Assembly (NCBI GenBank): GCA_002281575.1
Contig: NCGN01000006.1
Coordinates: 62,001-126,000 of the forward strand
DNA: 64,000 nt
Source of the DNA: Sphingobacteriia bacterium 28-36-52
GTDB taxonomy: Bacteria; Bacteroidota; Bacteroidia; Chitinophagales; Chitinophagaceae
Direction of reading: 5' to 3'
Made by a program: the position numbers and the translations under genes. Under the pieces are notes generated by a model, which ran no database searches, had not been told where the DNA came from, and saw only the letters and a list, made by a program, of their open reading frames with translations. Positions 54,664-63,109 of this stretch are shown here, one piece after another (position 1 is the first letter of the stretch; the number at the start of each line of letters is the position of its first letter).

Positions 54664-55401
54664 ATGTGCTATTACAACTCACTTAAAATTCCAGCCAAAA
54701 AAAACATCAAACTAAAAGGAAAAGAAAAAGAACTACCACCTGTTGATATAAAAGTGCAGTCAGGATTTAGTTATGCGTCTTGGCCCATCATTATTGAAGA
54801 CAACACAGGTGAATGGCAGCCAGAATTAGCTCATTGGGAGTTCATCCCTTGGTTTATTCAAAACTTAGGTGAACTAGAGGAAAGCCGAAAGAAATATACC
54901 ACTCTGAATGCAACTGCAGAAAAATTATTTGAGAGTAAATTATATCAAGCTGCTGCAAAATCAAGAAGATGCTTGGTGTTAAGCACTGGTTTCTATGAAT
55001 GGAGGCATCATCAAGGATCAGCAGATAAAAAGCCAGTAGCTTATCCTTATTTCATAGGTAGTGCAAACAAGGATGAACCTTTGTTTTACATGGCAGGAAT
55101 TTGGCAACCTTGGACAGACAAATTATCTGGAGAAATGATTCACTGTTTTGCCATTGTTACTACGCAGGCAAATGCATTAATGCAAAAAATTCACAACACT
55201 AAAAAAAGAATGCCTACCATACTTCCAACTGAACTAGCAGAAGAATGGATTAGCCCTTTAAAAGAAAATAGAATAAAAGAATTAGCGAATTACCAAATTA
55301 AAGAAAATGCATTAACTGCACATTCTATTGCAAAAGACTTTAATAGGGGAATCGAGAACCCAGAAGCACTTGTTGTATATGATACCTTACCGCCTCTATA
55401 A
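54664..55401 (+). CDS. SOS-response-associated peptidase (SRAP/HMCES/YedK family)
   Basis: A 245-residue protein that should shield abasic sites in single-stranded DNA by a covalent link through Cys 2 (the N-terminal Met is removed). Family residues are seen: Cys 2, Asn in TLNATAEKLF, the acid in RCLVLSTGFYEWRHH, and His in MQKIHNTKKRMPTIL. Length and order are normal for SRAP. It is convergent with the molybdopterin operon, overlapping its end by 6 bases. No SOS box is recognised upstream. Confidence 0.93.
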   Translation: MCYYNSLKIPAKKNIKLKGKEKELPPVDIKVQSGFSYASWPIIIEDNTGEWQPELAHWEFIPWFIQNLGELEESRKKYTTLNATAEKLFESKLYQAAAKSRRCLVLSTGFYEWRHHQGSADKKPVAYPYFIGSANKDEPLFYMAGIWQPWTDKLSGEMIHCFAIVTTQANALMQKIHNTKKRMPTILPTELAEEWISPLKENRIKELANYQIKENALTAHSIAKDFNRGIENPEALVVYDTLPPL

Positions 55402-56310
55402 ACCATGACGATCACCAGCAATCACGTCTAATGCATGCAGTACTTGTGGAAATAAGGCTTCCATGTATTCTGTTGCACCAGATAAAGAACCAGGAAATGT
55501 GAGAACCAATGTTTGGTTAATCAAGCCCGCTACACTTCTAGACAACATAGCATAAGGCATTCTTTCTTGTCCGTACCTTCTAGCAGTTTCCATTACCCCA
55601 TCTAACTCACGATCCAATAATGGCTTTACGGTATCAGGGGTAATATCCCTCAATGAAACACCTGTACCTCCTACCATAATTAACAATTGAATTCCATCAT
55701 GGGTATTGGCAGAAACTTGTTCTTGTATAGCGTTTGTTTCATCAGGTATCACTTTATAAACAGGTACTTGAACATGTAGTTTTTGTAGCGCTTCAATCAC
55801 TGCAATACCCGCTTTGTCTTCTGCTTTATTTGCAGAAACAGTATCTGAACAAACGATTACAGCAGCTTGCAGATTTTTTTCCAAATACAATTTCTTATCA
55901 GTTTTACCACCCGTTTTAGACTTCAATCGAATATGCTGAATCTCCACTTGCTTGTCAATAGGTTTCAACATATCATATAGGGTTAATGCTGCAATAGAAG
56001 CACCGTGCATGGCTTCTACTTCAACACCTGTTTTATAAATAGTATGAACTTCTACTTCTATAACAATCTGCAATCCATTTATAGTATAACGCACATCGGT
56101 ATATTCTATAGGTAGTGGATGACAGTCGGGAATTAATTCACTGGTTTTTTTAACACCAAACAACGCAGCCACTTTAGCAAAAGAAAACACATCACCCTTG
56201 GGTACTTTACCGTGTTCAATTGCATTGATTGTTTCTTGCTTAGACACTAAAACAGTGGCTTCAGCAGTTGCTTTTCTAAGGGTGTTCGATTTATGCGTAA
56301 TGTTTACCAT
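55396..56310 (-). CDS. MoaC-MoaB/MogA fusion protein
   Basis: A 304-residue bifunctional protein. Residues 1-140 are MoaC, which with MoaA makes cyclic pyranopterin monophosphate: KKTSELIPDCHPLPI (54-68), GVEVEAMHGASIAALTLYDM, IRLKSKTGGK (127-136). Residues about 147-304 are a MoaB/MogA-type fold that adenylylates molybdopterin: VCSDTVSANKAEDKAG and MVGGTGVSLRDITPD (212-226). The last gene of the molybdopterin operon. The start at 56310 is an ATG 2 bases after the moaE stop; a TTG at 56316 is open. Confidence 0.93.
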   Translation of the reverse strand: MVNITHKSNTLRKATAEATVLVSKQETINAIEHGKVPKGDVFSFAKVAALFGVKKTSELIPDCHPLPIEYTDVRYTINGLQIVIEVEVHTIYKTGVEVEAMHGASIAALTLYDMLKPIDKQVEIQHIRLKSKTGGKTDKKLYLEKNLQAAVIVCSDTVSANKAEDKAGIAVIEALQKLHVQVPVYKVIPDETNAIQEQVSANTHDGIQLLIMVGGTGVSLRDITPDTVKPLLDRELDGVMETARRYGQERMPYAMLSRSVAGLINQTLVLTFPGSLSGATEYMEALFPQVLHALDVIAGDRHGL

Positions 56311-56312
56311 GA

Positions 56313-56756
56313 TCAATTATTTTGTTTCCATACCGTGCTGCTATCGGCACAAATTTCTTTCCCCCAAATAGGTAATTCTTTTTTAATAGTTTCAACCATT
56401 TCATTACAGGCATCAATTGCATCTCTTCGGTGAGCAGATGAAGTAAATACAAACAAACAAATTTCACCAACTGACACCGTACCAAGGCTATGATAAATAT
56501 GCATACAGGTTAATGAATATTTAGCAAAAAATAATTCTCTGATTGCAGTCATTTTCTCCATCACCATATCTTCATATGCAGTGTATTCAATAGCAATTAC
56601 TTTTTCATTGTTAATTTCATCTGCCCGCACTTGTCCTAGAAAAATGCTATGGGCACCAATATTGGTTTTGGTAGAATGCTTTTGAATATCGTCTGCTATT
56701 TTTTGTACAGGTATAGAACCATTAATAAAAATAGAAGCTGGTTTTTTATTGCTCAT
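56313..56756 (-). CDS. moaE: Molybdopterin synthase catalytic subunit MoaE
   Basis: A 147-residue protein. It contains FLGQVRADEIN, IEYTAYEDMVMEKM, IYHSLGTVSVGEICLFVFTSSAHRRDA (the conserved Arg-rich active-site segment) and LPIWGKEICADSSTVWK (catalytic Lys region). It joins MoaD to insert sulfur into the pterin. It overlaps the end of the MoeB-rhodanese gene by 11 bases. Confidence 0.95.
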   Translation of the reverse strand: MSNKKPASIFINGSIPVQKIADDIQKHSTKTNIGAHSIFLGQVRADEINNEKVIAIEYTAYEDMVMEKMTAIRELFFAKYSLTCMHIYHSLGTVSVGEICLFVFTSSAHRRDAIDACNEMVETIKKELPIWGKEICADSSTVWKQNN

Positions 56757-57861
56757 TGTTTACTTTATTAAAATAGGCGGTTAAGCCCCCTCTTAAACTA
56801 TATGCTTCAACTTGTTTATGCAATTTAATTAATTGTGCTGCATAGACACTTCTAATTCCCTGATGACATATCACACATATAGGCTTTGCAGGTAATTGAT
56901 GCATCAATTCCTTTAATGTAGACATTGGAATTTGTGCATGAGAAAAATCGATAGTGGGATATTCATGCAACTCCCTTACATCAAGAATAAATACATTTGA
57001 ATCGCTTTTTAGTTCTAAAAATTGAGACACATCAATTTCATCAATATCAATATCTTCTACATCGGATTCCGCCATATCGCAATCAATTTGATAATTGGTT
57101 GTATTAATAAAATGTTCGTCAATCGCTGGTATTTCCTCGTTGGAGTTTATTTCAATATCAAACCAACGAGCAGTTAGAAAATCATAGGTAAGTAGTCTAT
57201 CACACAATGGATTGCCTATGCCTGTGATCAGTTTTATTGCTTCAGCTGCTTGCATTGTTCCTATAATACCTGGCAACACCCCTACTACGCCCGTTTCTTC
57301 ACAGGTAGCAATTTCATTGACTGCTGGTTGCACAGGAAATAAATGACGATAATGAATGGGAACAACACCAGCTTTTGCAGAATTAAATACCGCAACCTGA
57401 CCTTCATATCCAGATACTGCACCAAATACGAATGGTTTCTTTAGCCATACACAAACATCATTAATTAAATATTTAGCAGAAAAATTGTCTGTAGCGTCTA
57501 TAACTAAATCATAATTAGCAATGATTTCAGTTGCATTATTTTGATTAATTGCAAAAGGATATTCTTCCATTTGTACAAAACTGTTCTGCGCTTTAGCTTT
57601 TTTAGCAGCAACCGACACTTTTAACAGACCTAATTCATTTTCGTTAAACAATAATTGACGATGCAAATTGCTTTTGCTTATTTTATCCGCATCCATTATT
57701 CCAATTGTTCCAACACCTGCACCAACTAGGTATTGCAATGCAGGACAACCCAATCCGCCCATACCCACAATTAATACTTTGGCTTGGCTCAGTTTTCCCT
57801 GCGCTTCCGAACCAAATCCGGGTAGAATCATTTGTCGTATATAGCGGTCGTTTGAATGCAT
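56746..57861 (-). CDS. MoeB-like adenylyltransferase fused to rhodanese
   Basis: A 371-residue protein. The ThiF/MoeB domain (1 to about 240) has GMGGLG (33-38), MDADKISKSNLHRQ and ATCEETGVVGVLPG with Cys 187. A linker follows, and a C-terminal rhodanese domain (about 275-371) carries Cys 332 in CHQGIRS. It should adenylylate the MoaD C-terminus and deliver persulfide sulfur. The zinc-binding CxxC pair of E. coli MoeB reads HYRH here (170-173), and no second CxxC is seen. It starts 1 base after moaD. Confidence 0.92.
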   Translation of the reverse strand: MHSNDRYIRQMILPGFGSEAQGKLSQAKVLIVGMGGLGCPALQYLVGAGVGTIGIMDADKISKSNLHRQLLFNENELGLLKVSVAAKKAKAQNSFVQMEEYPFAINQNNATEIIANYDLVIDATDNFSAKYLINDVCVWLKKPFVFGAVSGYEGQVAVFNSAKAGVVPIHYRHLFPVQPAVNEIATCEETGVVGVLPGIIGTMQAAEAIKLITGIGNPLCDRLLTYDFLTARWFDIEINSNEEIPAIDEHFINTTNYQIDCDMAESDVEDIDIDEIDVSQFLELKSDSNVFILDVRELHEYPTIDFSHAQIPMSTLKELMHQLPAKPICVICHQGIRSVYAAQLIKLHKQVEAYSLRGGLTAYFNKVNNEQ

Positions 57862-57862
57862 A

Positions 57863-58096
57863 TTATCCTCCTGAAAAAGGTGGCATTAAAGCCACTGTAT
57901 CGCCTGTTTTAAGCAGGGTATTTGTTTGAATCATTTTCTGATTTACGGCAACAAAATATTTTTTATTACCAATTGATGGAAACTGAGCAATTAATTCATT
58001 CATTAAAGATTGGGTATCTATACAATCGTTAATCATTATTTGATTGGTATTGGTAATATCTATTATAGATCCAAAGAAAATAACCTGTATTTCCAT
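57863..58096 (-). CDS. moaD: Molybdopterin synthase sulfur carrier MoaD
   Basis: A 77-residue ubiquitin-like protein that ends in the required Gly-Gly (PPFSGG), the site adenylylated by the MoeB-like protein and thiocarboxylated. The fold pattern MEIQVIFFGS and TLLKTGDTVALMPPFSGG is typical. It lies between the TauE permease gene (4 bases) and the moeB gene (1 base). Confidence 0.93.
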   Translation of the reverse strand: MEIQVIFFGSIIDITNTNQIMINDCIDTQSLMNELIAQFPSIGNKKYFVAVNQKMIQTNTLLKTGDTVALMPPFSGG

Positions 58097-58100
58097 AGTA

Positions 58101-58832
58101 TTATTTTACAAACAACAATTTGGTAGCCGCTACAATTAATACACTTGCCAAAATAAACTTCAACTGATTAGATTGTAATTTTTTTGAGCCAAAATAAGCA
58201 CCCAGCCAACCACCCAATAAAACAAAAACAATAATAGCATAAGTAGACTGGTCTAATTCAAATCCTTTTTTAAATTGTCCTAACATACCAGCTGCCGAAT
58301 TCAAAAATATGAAAATTGCACTCAATGCAGCTGTTTGCTGTTGGGTAGACCATCCCATCAATAATAATAAGGGAGATAGTAATATTCCACCACCCATCCC
58401 TATCATACCTGAAACAAGCCCGATGATTGCACCTGTTAAACTTAACCAATACCATTTAGGGGCAGGTCTACTATTATTCAATTTATTTAGAAACAATATT
58501 CTAGCTACTACTATCAATAAAACTACCGCCAATAATTTTTTATACAAACCATCTGAAACCGGGGTAATACTTCCTAAATACGCAAAAGGAATGGAAGTAA
58601 TCACCAATGGCCAAAGCATGGAAGATTTAAAATGTTTGGCTTTATAAAAAGATACAAACGCAATAAAAGAGACCAATAAATTCAATATTAAAGCAGTTGG
58701 TTTTATAACGCCCACGTTAAAATTAAAAATGGCCATTAATGCCAAATAACCACTAGCTCCGCCATGACCAACTGTGGCATATAGAAACGATATCACAAAA
58801 AAAGCCAGCCCATAAAGAATAATTTCTTCCAT
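58101..58832 (-). CDS. TauE/SafE-family membrane permease
   Basis: A 243-residue integral membrane protein with about eight helices and the TauE/SafE repeats (GHGGASGYLALMAIFNF near 22-38 and VSGMIGMGGGILLSPLLLLMGW near 139-160). Members export or import sulfite, sulfoacetate or related anions. Its position between moeA and moaD, inside the molybdenum-cofactor operon, suggests a sulfur-compound or oxyanion transport role connected with the cofactor or enzyme; this is inference. Confidence 0.88.
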   Translation of the reverse strand: MEEIILYGLAFFVISFLYATVGHGGASGYLALMAIFNFNVGVIKPTALILNLLVSFIAFVSFYKAKHFKSSMLWPLVITSIPFAYLGSITPVSDGLYKKLLAVVLLIVVARILFLNKLNNSRPAPKWYWLSLTGAIIGLVSGMIGMGGGILLSPLLLLMGWSTQQQTAALSAIFIFLNSAAGMLGQFKKGFELDQSTYAIIVFVLLGGWLGAYFGSKKLQSNQLKFILASVLIVAATKLLFVK

Positions 58833-58842
58833 AACTACAGCT

Positions 58843-60012
58843 TTAAAATAAGTGCACTATTACCAATTGGTCTTTATGAAAAAAGGACTGATCTGACGGC
58901 AACTCTATCCAGCAGTTTGCATTAGAAAATGCACCTACTTGGTAAGAAGCTTGGGCTGCCAAAATACTTACCATACCATCTTTATAAAATGCTTTCAAGA
59001 AAAAATCCAATCCCAACTTCTTATTAAATGGTTCCATTAACTGTGCTTTTATTGAAGCAATCGGTTGTTTGCCTTCTATTGTTTCTATTGCAGGCTTTAC
59101 ATACTGTTGAAAACAATGCAACACAGAACTTGGGTTTCCTGGTAAGCCAAAAACTAATTTTTCTTGATAAGTACCAAAGAATAATGGTTTTCCGGGCTTT
59201 TGTTTAACTCCATGAAACACAGTATGCACTCCTTCTAGATTACATGCTTCAGCAACATAATCATAGTCTCCCACACTTACCCCGCCAGTAAGCAAAATCA
59301 AATCGGATTGACCCAACGCATTCCTTATAGCAGTTGCTGTTTCAGCCAAATTATCTTTAACATAAAGAATTGACAAGTTTGTTATTCCAACCGATTTTAA
59401 AGCGGATGCAAGCCCTATAGAATTAGATTCATACACTTGACCAAAACCAAGCAATTCGCCGGGCTTAACCAACTCATTACCTGTAATTATTAGGGTAATG
59501 GATGGTGCAGGATAAACCAATACTTCACCAATACCTAAACTAGCCAACATGGCTAATTGGTAAGGGTGCAAACAAGTACCTTTTGCAATAACCAAGTCAC
59601 CTATTTCAACCGACGACCCAATTGCCCTAATATTTAATCCTTGCTCATCTGTTTTTTGTATTACTTGAATTGAATCACCAAAATTTGTTACCCATTCTTT
59701 TTGTATAACACAATCAGCCCCTGTTGGCACTGGGCCACCAGTGAATACTTTAATAGCATAACCATTTTTCAATTCCAATTTTCTTGATGAGCCAGCTGGC
59801 AATTCATCTTGAATGGGCATGATTGCATTGATGCTGTTTAATTGAATGGCATAACCATCCATAGAAGATTGAGTAAAAGAAGGCATTGCAATTGCACTCA
59901 CAATATCTTCTGCTGTAACCATACCAGCAGCATTTATTAATGGCATCCAAATAGCACGAAATGGCTTTGCTTTTGAATACACCAATTTTTTTGCTTCGTT
60001 TACAGTTATCAT
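58843..60012 (-). CDS. moeA: Molybdopterin molybdotransferase MoeA
   Basis: A 389-residue protein that inserts molybdate into adenylylated molybdopterin. MPSFTQSSMDGYAIQ, FTGGPVPTGADCVIQKEW, ITGNELVKPGE, LTGGVSVGDYDYV and FGLPGNPSSV are the usual MoeA landmarks in order. It is encoded between moaA (9 bases) and the permease gene (10 bases). Confidence 0.96.
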   Translation of the reverse strand: MITVNEAKKLVYSKAKPFRAIWMPLINAAGMVTAEDIVSAIAMPSFTQSSMDGYAIQLNSINAIMPIQDELPAGSSRKLELKNGYAIKVFTGGPVPTGADCVIQKEWVTNFGDSIQVIQKTDEQGLNIRAIGSSVEIGDLVIAKGTCLHPYQLAMLASLGIGEVLVYPAPSITLIITGNELVKPGELLGFGQVYESNSIGLASALKSVGITNLSILYVKDNLAETATAIRNALGQSDLILLTGGVSVGDYDYVAEACNLEGVHTVFHGVKQKPGKPLFFGTYQEKLVFGLPGNPSSVLHCFQQYVKPAIETIEGKQPIASIKAQLMEPFNKKLGLDFFLKAFYKDGMVSILAAQASYQVGAFSNANCWIELPSDQSFFHKDQLVIVHLF

Positions 60013-60021
60013 ATTATTTAA

Positions 60022-61002
60022 TTATCCTCCTATTGCAATCATACTTCTATTATGCAACTCATTGGTATTGATTTTTTCAAAATCTTTCGAAAATTGACCG
60101 CCCAATTCTTTGTGCTTGCTAGCAATGGCTTGTTTGATTAATGGGAGTATGTCTAAACCTTCGCGCAATGGTGTTAATAAATCTGTTTCAGATGAAGAAA
60201 ATAAACAATTTTTTATTCTTCCATCTGCTGTAAGCCTAATTCTATTACAGGTACTGCAAAAAGGATTGCTCATCGTGCTTATAACTGCAAAGCTACCAAG
60301 GTGTCCTTCTATTTTGTAACGCTTACTGGTATCGTTGGGTTCATTTTGAGTTGATGCAATAGTAAAGCGAGCTTGAATTAAATCAAGCATTTCTTGCAAA
60401 GTCACTAACTTATCGCTATTCCATTTATTTCCATCAAAGGGCATGAATTCAATCAGTCTAATTTGAATTGGAACATATTTAGTCCACTCAATAAAATCTA
60501 ATATTTCCATTTCATTCATCCCCTTTACCACTACCATATTCACTTTAACCGTAAAATCATTTTTCAACAATAAATCAATATTGTCTTTTACAATGTTGAA
60601 TTGATCTCTGCGAGTCAACAATTGAAACTTTTCGCGTTCCAAAGTATCTAAACTAATATTAATTGATTTTACTCCAGCTTTCTTTAAATCATCAATAAAC
60701 AAATGAATGCGAGTGGCATTGGTGGTAATGGTTAACTCTACCCCTAGTTTACCCAAAGCCTGTATAATTTCCGCAGCATCTTTTCTAACCAAGGGTTCAC
60801 CTCCAGTAAGTCTTATCTTTTTTACACCCTGTTGCACAAATAAAGTTGCCATTGAAACAATTTCTTCTTTTTGCATCAATTGTTTATTGGGCATAAATGC
60901 ATAATCCTCCTCGGGCATACAATAGAAACAACGCAAATTGCAATTATCCGTTAATGAAATACGCAAATAATCATGCACCCTATTATATTGATCAATCAAC
61001 AT
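60022..61002 (-). CDS. moaA: GTP 3',8-cyclase MoaA
   Basis: A 326-residue radical SAM enzyme for the first step of molybdopterin synthesis. The N-terminal cluster motif CNLRCFYC (Cys 21, 25, 28), RLTGGEPL, the C-terminal cluster cysteines in FCSTCNRIRLTADGRIKNCLF, and the terminal Gly-Gly (IAIGG) are all present. Its ATG lies 11 bases inside the end of the nucleotidyltransferase gene, a coupled arrangement. Confidence 0.97.
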   Translation of the reverse strand: MLIDQYNRVHDYLRISLTDNCNLRCFYCMPEEDYAFMPNKQLMQKEEIVSMATLFVQQGVKKIRLTGGEPLVRKDAAEIIQALGKLGVELTITTNATRIHLFIDDLKKAGVKSINISLDTLEREKFQLLTRRDQFNIVKDNIDLLLKNDFTVKVNMVVVKGMNEMEILDFIEWTKYVPIQIRLIEFMPFDGNKWNSDKLVTLQEMLDLIQARFTIASTQNEPNDTSKRYKIEGHLGSFAVISTMSNPFCSTCNRIRLTADGRIKNCLFSSSETDLLTPLREGLDILPLIKQAIASKHKELGGQFSKDFEKINTNELHNRSMIAIGG

Positions 61003-61600
61003 CTTCTTCGTTTAATTTTTTACATAATTGCTCGTAATCTTCCTTTGTGTCAATATCTAATGCTCCTAATTCAAAGTCAATGGTTGCAATATCGGCTGGG
61101 AATTGTTGCAATATAACACGTGCACCCTTATCACCCGTTAAATTGCATAAATGGGTAAAATAGGCTGAACTTAATAATACTGGGGTTCCCATAACACCAT
61201 TGTACGTTGAAGCAATTATTCCTTTTGTTGTTTGAATTTGTTTATTTAATAAATTCAGTAAAATAGCTCTGTTTAAAAAGGGTTGATCAGACACAACAAT
61301 TACCAAAACGTCTAACCCTGGACAAGCTTTTAACATAGCAGTAAGGCCAACTGTGATTGAGCTACTCATTCCTAATTTGTAATCTTGATTTTGAATGATG
61401 TTAACTTTATCTGTATTTATTTGGGCTTGAATTAAATCATGATAATACCCAGTAACTAGCTGAACAATATTGGGCTCAACCGAAATAATTTCTTCAATCA
61501 AATGGGCTAAAATGGTCGTTTTTTTAAAGGGCAAAAGCATTTTGGCCTTCCCCATTCTAGAAGCTTCTCCTGCTGCCAATATCATTACTCCCCATTTCAT
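60992..61600 (-). CDS. MocA-like molybdenum cofactor nucleotidyltransferase
   Basis: A 202-residue NTP-transferase. LAAGEASRMGKAKMLLPF at the N-terminus is the MocA/MobA nucleotide loop, followed by VVSDQPFLNRAIL and GVMGTPVLLSSAYF. MocA adds CMP to molybdopterin to make the dinucleotide form used by xanthine-oxidase-family enzymes, in keeping with the neighbouring XdhC and hydroxylase. CTP preference is inferred from context. The start at 61600 gives a 4-base overlap with the xdhC stop; an in-frame extension to 61654 is less likely. Confidence 0.88.
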   Translation of the reverse strand: MKWGVMILAAGEASRMGKAKMLLPFKKTTILAHLIEEIISVEPNIVQLVTGYYHDLIQAQINTDKVNIIQNQDYKLGMSSSITVGLTAMLKACPGLDVLVIVVSDQPFLNRAILLNLLNKQIQTTKGIIASTYNGVMGTPVLLSSAYFTHLCNLTGDKGARVILQQFPADIATIDFELGALDIDTKEDYEQLCKKLNEEDVD

Positions 61601-62688
61601 AAGGATGCATGTATGGGCGTTTTTTTCCACTTTAAGTGTTGTGGTTGCTTGCATTCAATTACCGCCATAATTTCCGCACAAACAGATAAAGCAATTTCTG
61701 ATGCTGTTTCTGCGCCTAAATCTAAACCAGTTGGGCCATAGATATTATTTAATTGAGCATCATTCAACTGAACGCCAGATGTTGCCAAATCATTTATTAA
61801 TCGGTCTCGCTTAGCAGCAGGCCCTAATAAACCAATATAAGGTACTCTAGCATTTACTAAGCACCCTAACATGGCAAGATCATAATTATAATTATGGGTC
61901 ATTAAAACAATGGCAGTTCTATTATCAAAAGTCAATTGACCTATTACTTCTTCTGGTTTCCCAATAATAATTTTATTGGCTTGACCAAAACGGAGTGTAT
62001 TTGCATGGGTGGGTCTTCCATCCACCACAGTTGTACTCCACCCAATCAATCTTGCCATACTTTCTAAGGGCATGGTGTCATTTCCTGCACCTACAATTAT
62101 TAAAGTGATTGGTGGTGCAACATATTCTATAAATAATACCTGCGCAGCATCTACGGTTTCTATTATTAAATGCTCCGACTTTTTATTTTGCAATACCCTT
62201 TCAAAAAAGGGTGCTAACTGATTAAGGTAATTTTCTTGAATAGCTTCTTTTAACATAGTACCCAAATGACCACCATGTTCTTGATGGTACCCAGTAATCA
62301 ATATGGATGGTTCACGAGAAGAAATTATTTTTTTGAAGTGATGAATAACCGAAGCATTATTGGTATTAATTGGCTCAAACAAAATTCGCACAATACCATT
62401 ACATCCCAGCTGTACACCTAATTTAGCATCGTCTTCATCAGTAGTATCGTATACCACCAACTTTTTTTTCCCTTGATTAATTGCCAACGCAGCTTTTCTA
62501 AGGGCATCACCTTCTAAACACCCTCCACTTATTGCTCCTGTAAACTGCCCATCTTCCGTAACCAACATTCTGGCACCTGGCCTTCTGTATGAAGAACCCT
62601 CTACATTTACCACAGTAGCTAAAGCCATCTTAAGACCCAACTGATTTGCCTTCTCATAAGCTTGAACAATATCAACTAATTCTTTCAT
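61597..62688 (-). CDS. XdhC/CoxI-family maturation protein
   Basis: A 363-residue protein needed for loading sulfurated cofactor into molybdenum hydroxylases. The N-terminal XdhC/CoxI domain contains VEGSSYRRPGARMLV and GAISGGCLEGDALRKA. The C-terminal XdhC Rossmann domain has IIVGAGNDTMPLESMARLIGW, VLMTHNYNYDLAML and GLLGPAAKRDRLI. It lies between the cytochrome gene (11 bases) and mocA (4-base overlap). Confidence 0.93.
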   Translation of the reverse strand: MKELVDIVQAYEKANQLGLKMALATVVNVEGSSYRRPGARMLVTEDGQFTGAISGGCLEGDALRKAALAINQGKKKLVVYDTTDEDDAKLGVQLGCNGIVRILFEPINTNNASVIHHFKKIISSREPSILITGYHQEHGGHLGTMLKEAIQENYLNQLAPFFERVLQNKKSEHLIIETVDAAQVLFIEYVAPPITLIIVGAGNDTMPLESMARLIGWSTTVVDGRPTHANTLRFGQANKIIIGKPEEVIGQLTFDNRTAIVLMTHNYNYDLAMLGCLVNARVPYIGLLGPAAKRDRLINDLATSGVQLNDAQLNNIYGPTGLDLGAETASEIALSVCAEIMAVIECKQPQHLKWKKTPIHASL

Positions 62689-62699
62689 TCATGAATGGC

Positions 62700-63107
62700 T
62701 TAAGGTCTCAATAGTTTTACTTGTGAAGGAAGTATTGGTTTTATGTTTTTGTTGCCCCAACTATTATTGATGTAATTCAATACGTCAGCAATCTCTTCAT
62801 CCGACAAGTAGTCTTGTGCAGGCATCATTCCATTGTATACCACGCCATTTACTTTTAATTCTCCGGTTTGCCCTTTTAATATTACTGATATCAAATCTTT
62901 AGGTGCACGCTTTAAATAATCAGACTTAGCAACAGGCGGAAATGCTCCCTCCAAACCCTTGCCATCTTCCATATGACAATTCATACAATTATTTACATAT
63001 ACAGTCTTTCCCTTAGCAATGCTCTTAGTCATATTTGCTGGTTGAACAAAAGCAACAGCACCAAATACAAACACCAACAAACCACTTAAGAACATCCATC
63101 TTTTCAT
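62700..63107 (-). CDS. Secreted c-type cytochrome
   Basis: A 135-residue protein: signal peptide (1 to about 22), one heme site CMNCH (Cys 41, Cys 44, His 45) and a probable axial Met in GMMPAQDYLSDEEIADVLNYI. It is a small class I cytochrome in the periplasm. Placed 2 bases after the hydroxylase gene, it probably takes electrons from that enzyme; such cytochrome partners are known for isoquinoline 1-oxidoreductase-type enzymes. Confidence 0.93.
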   Translation of the reverse strand: MKRWMFLSGLLVFVFGAVAFVQPANMTKSIAKGKTVYVNNCMNCHMEDGKGLEGAFPPVAKSDYLKRAPKDLISVILKGQTGELKVNGVVYNGMMPAQDYLSDEEIADVLNYINNSWGNKNIKPILPSQVKLLRP

Positions 63108-63109
63108 AA

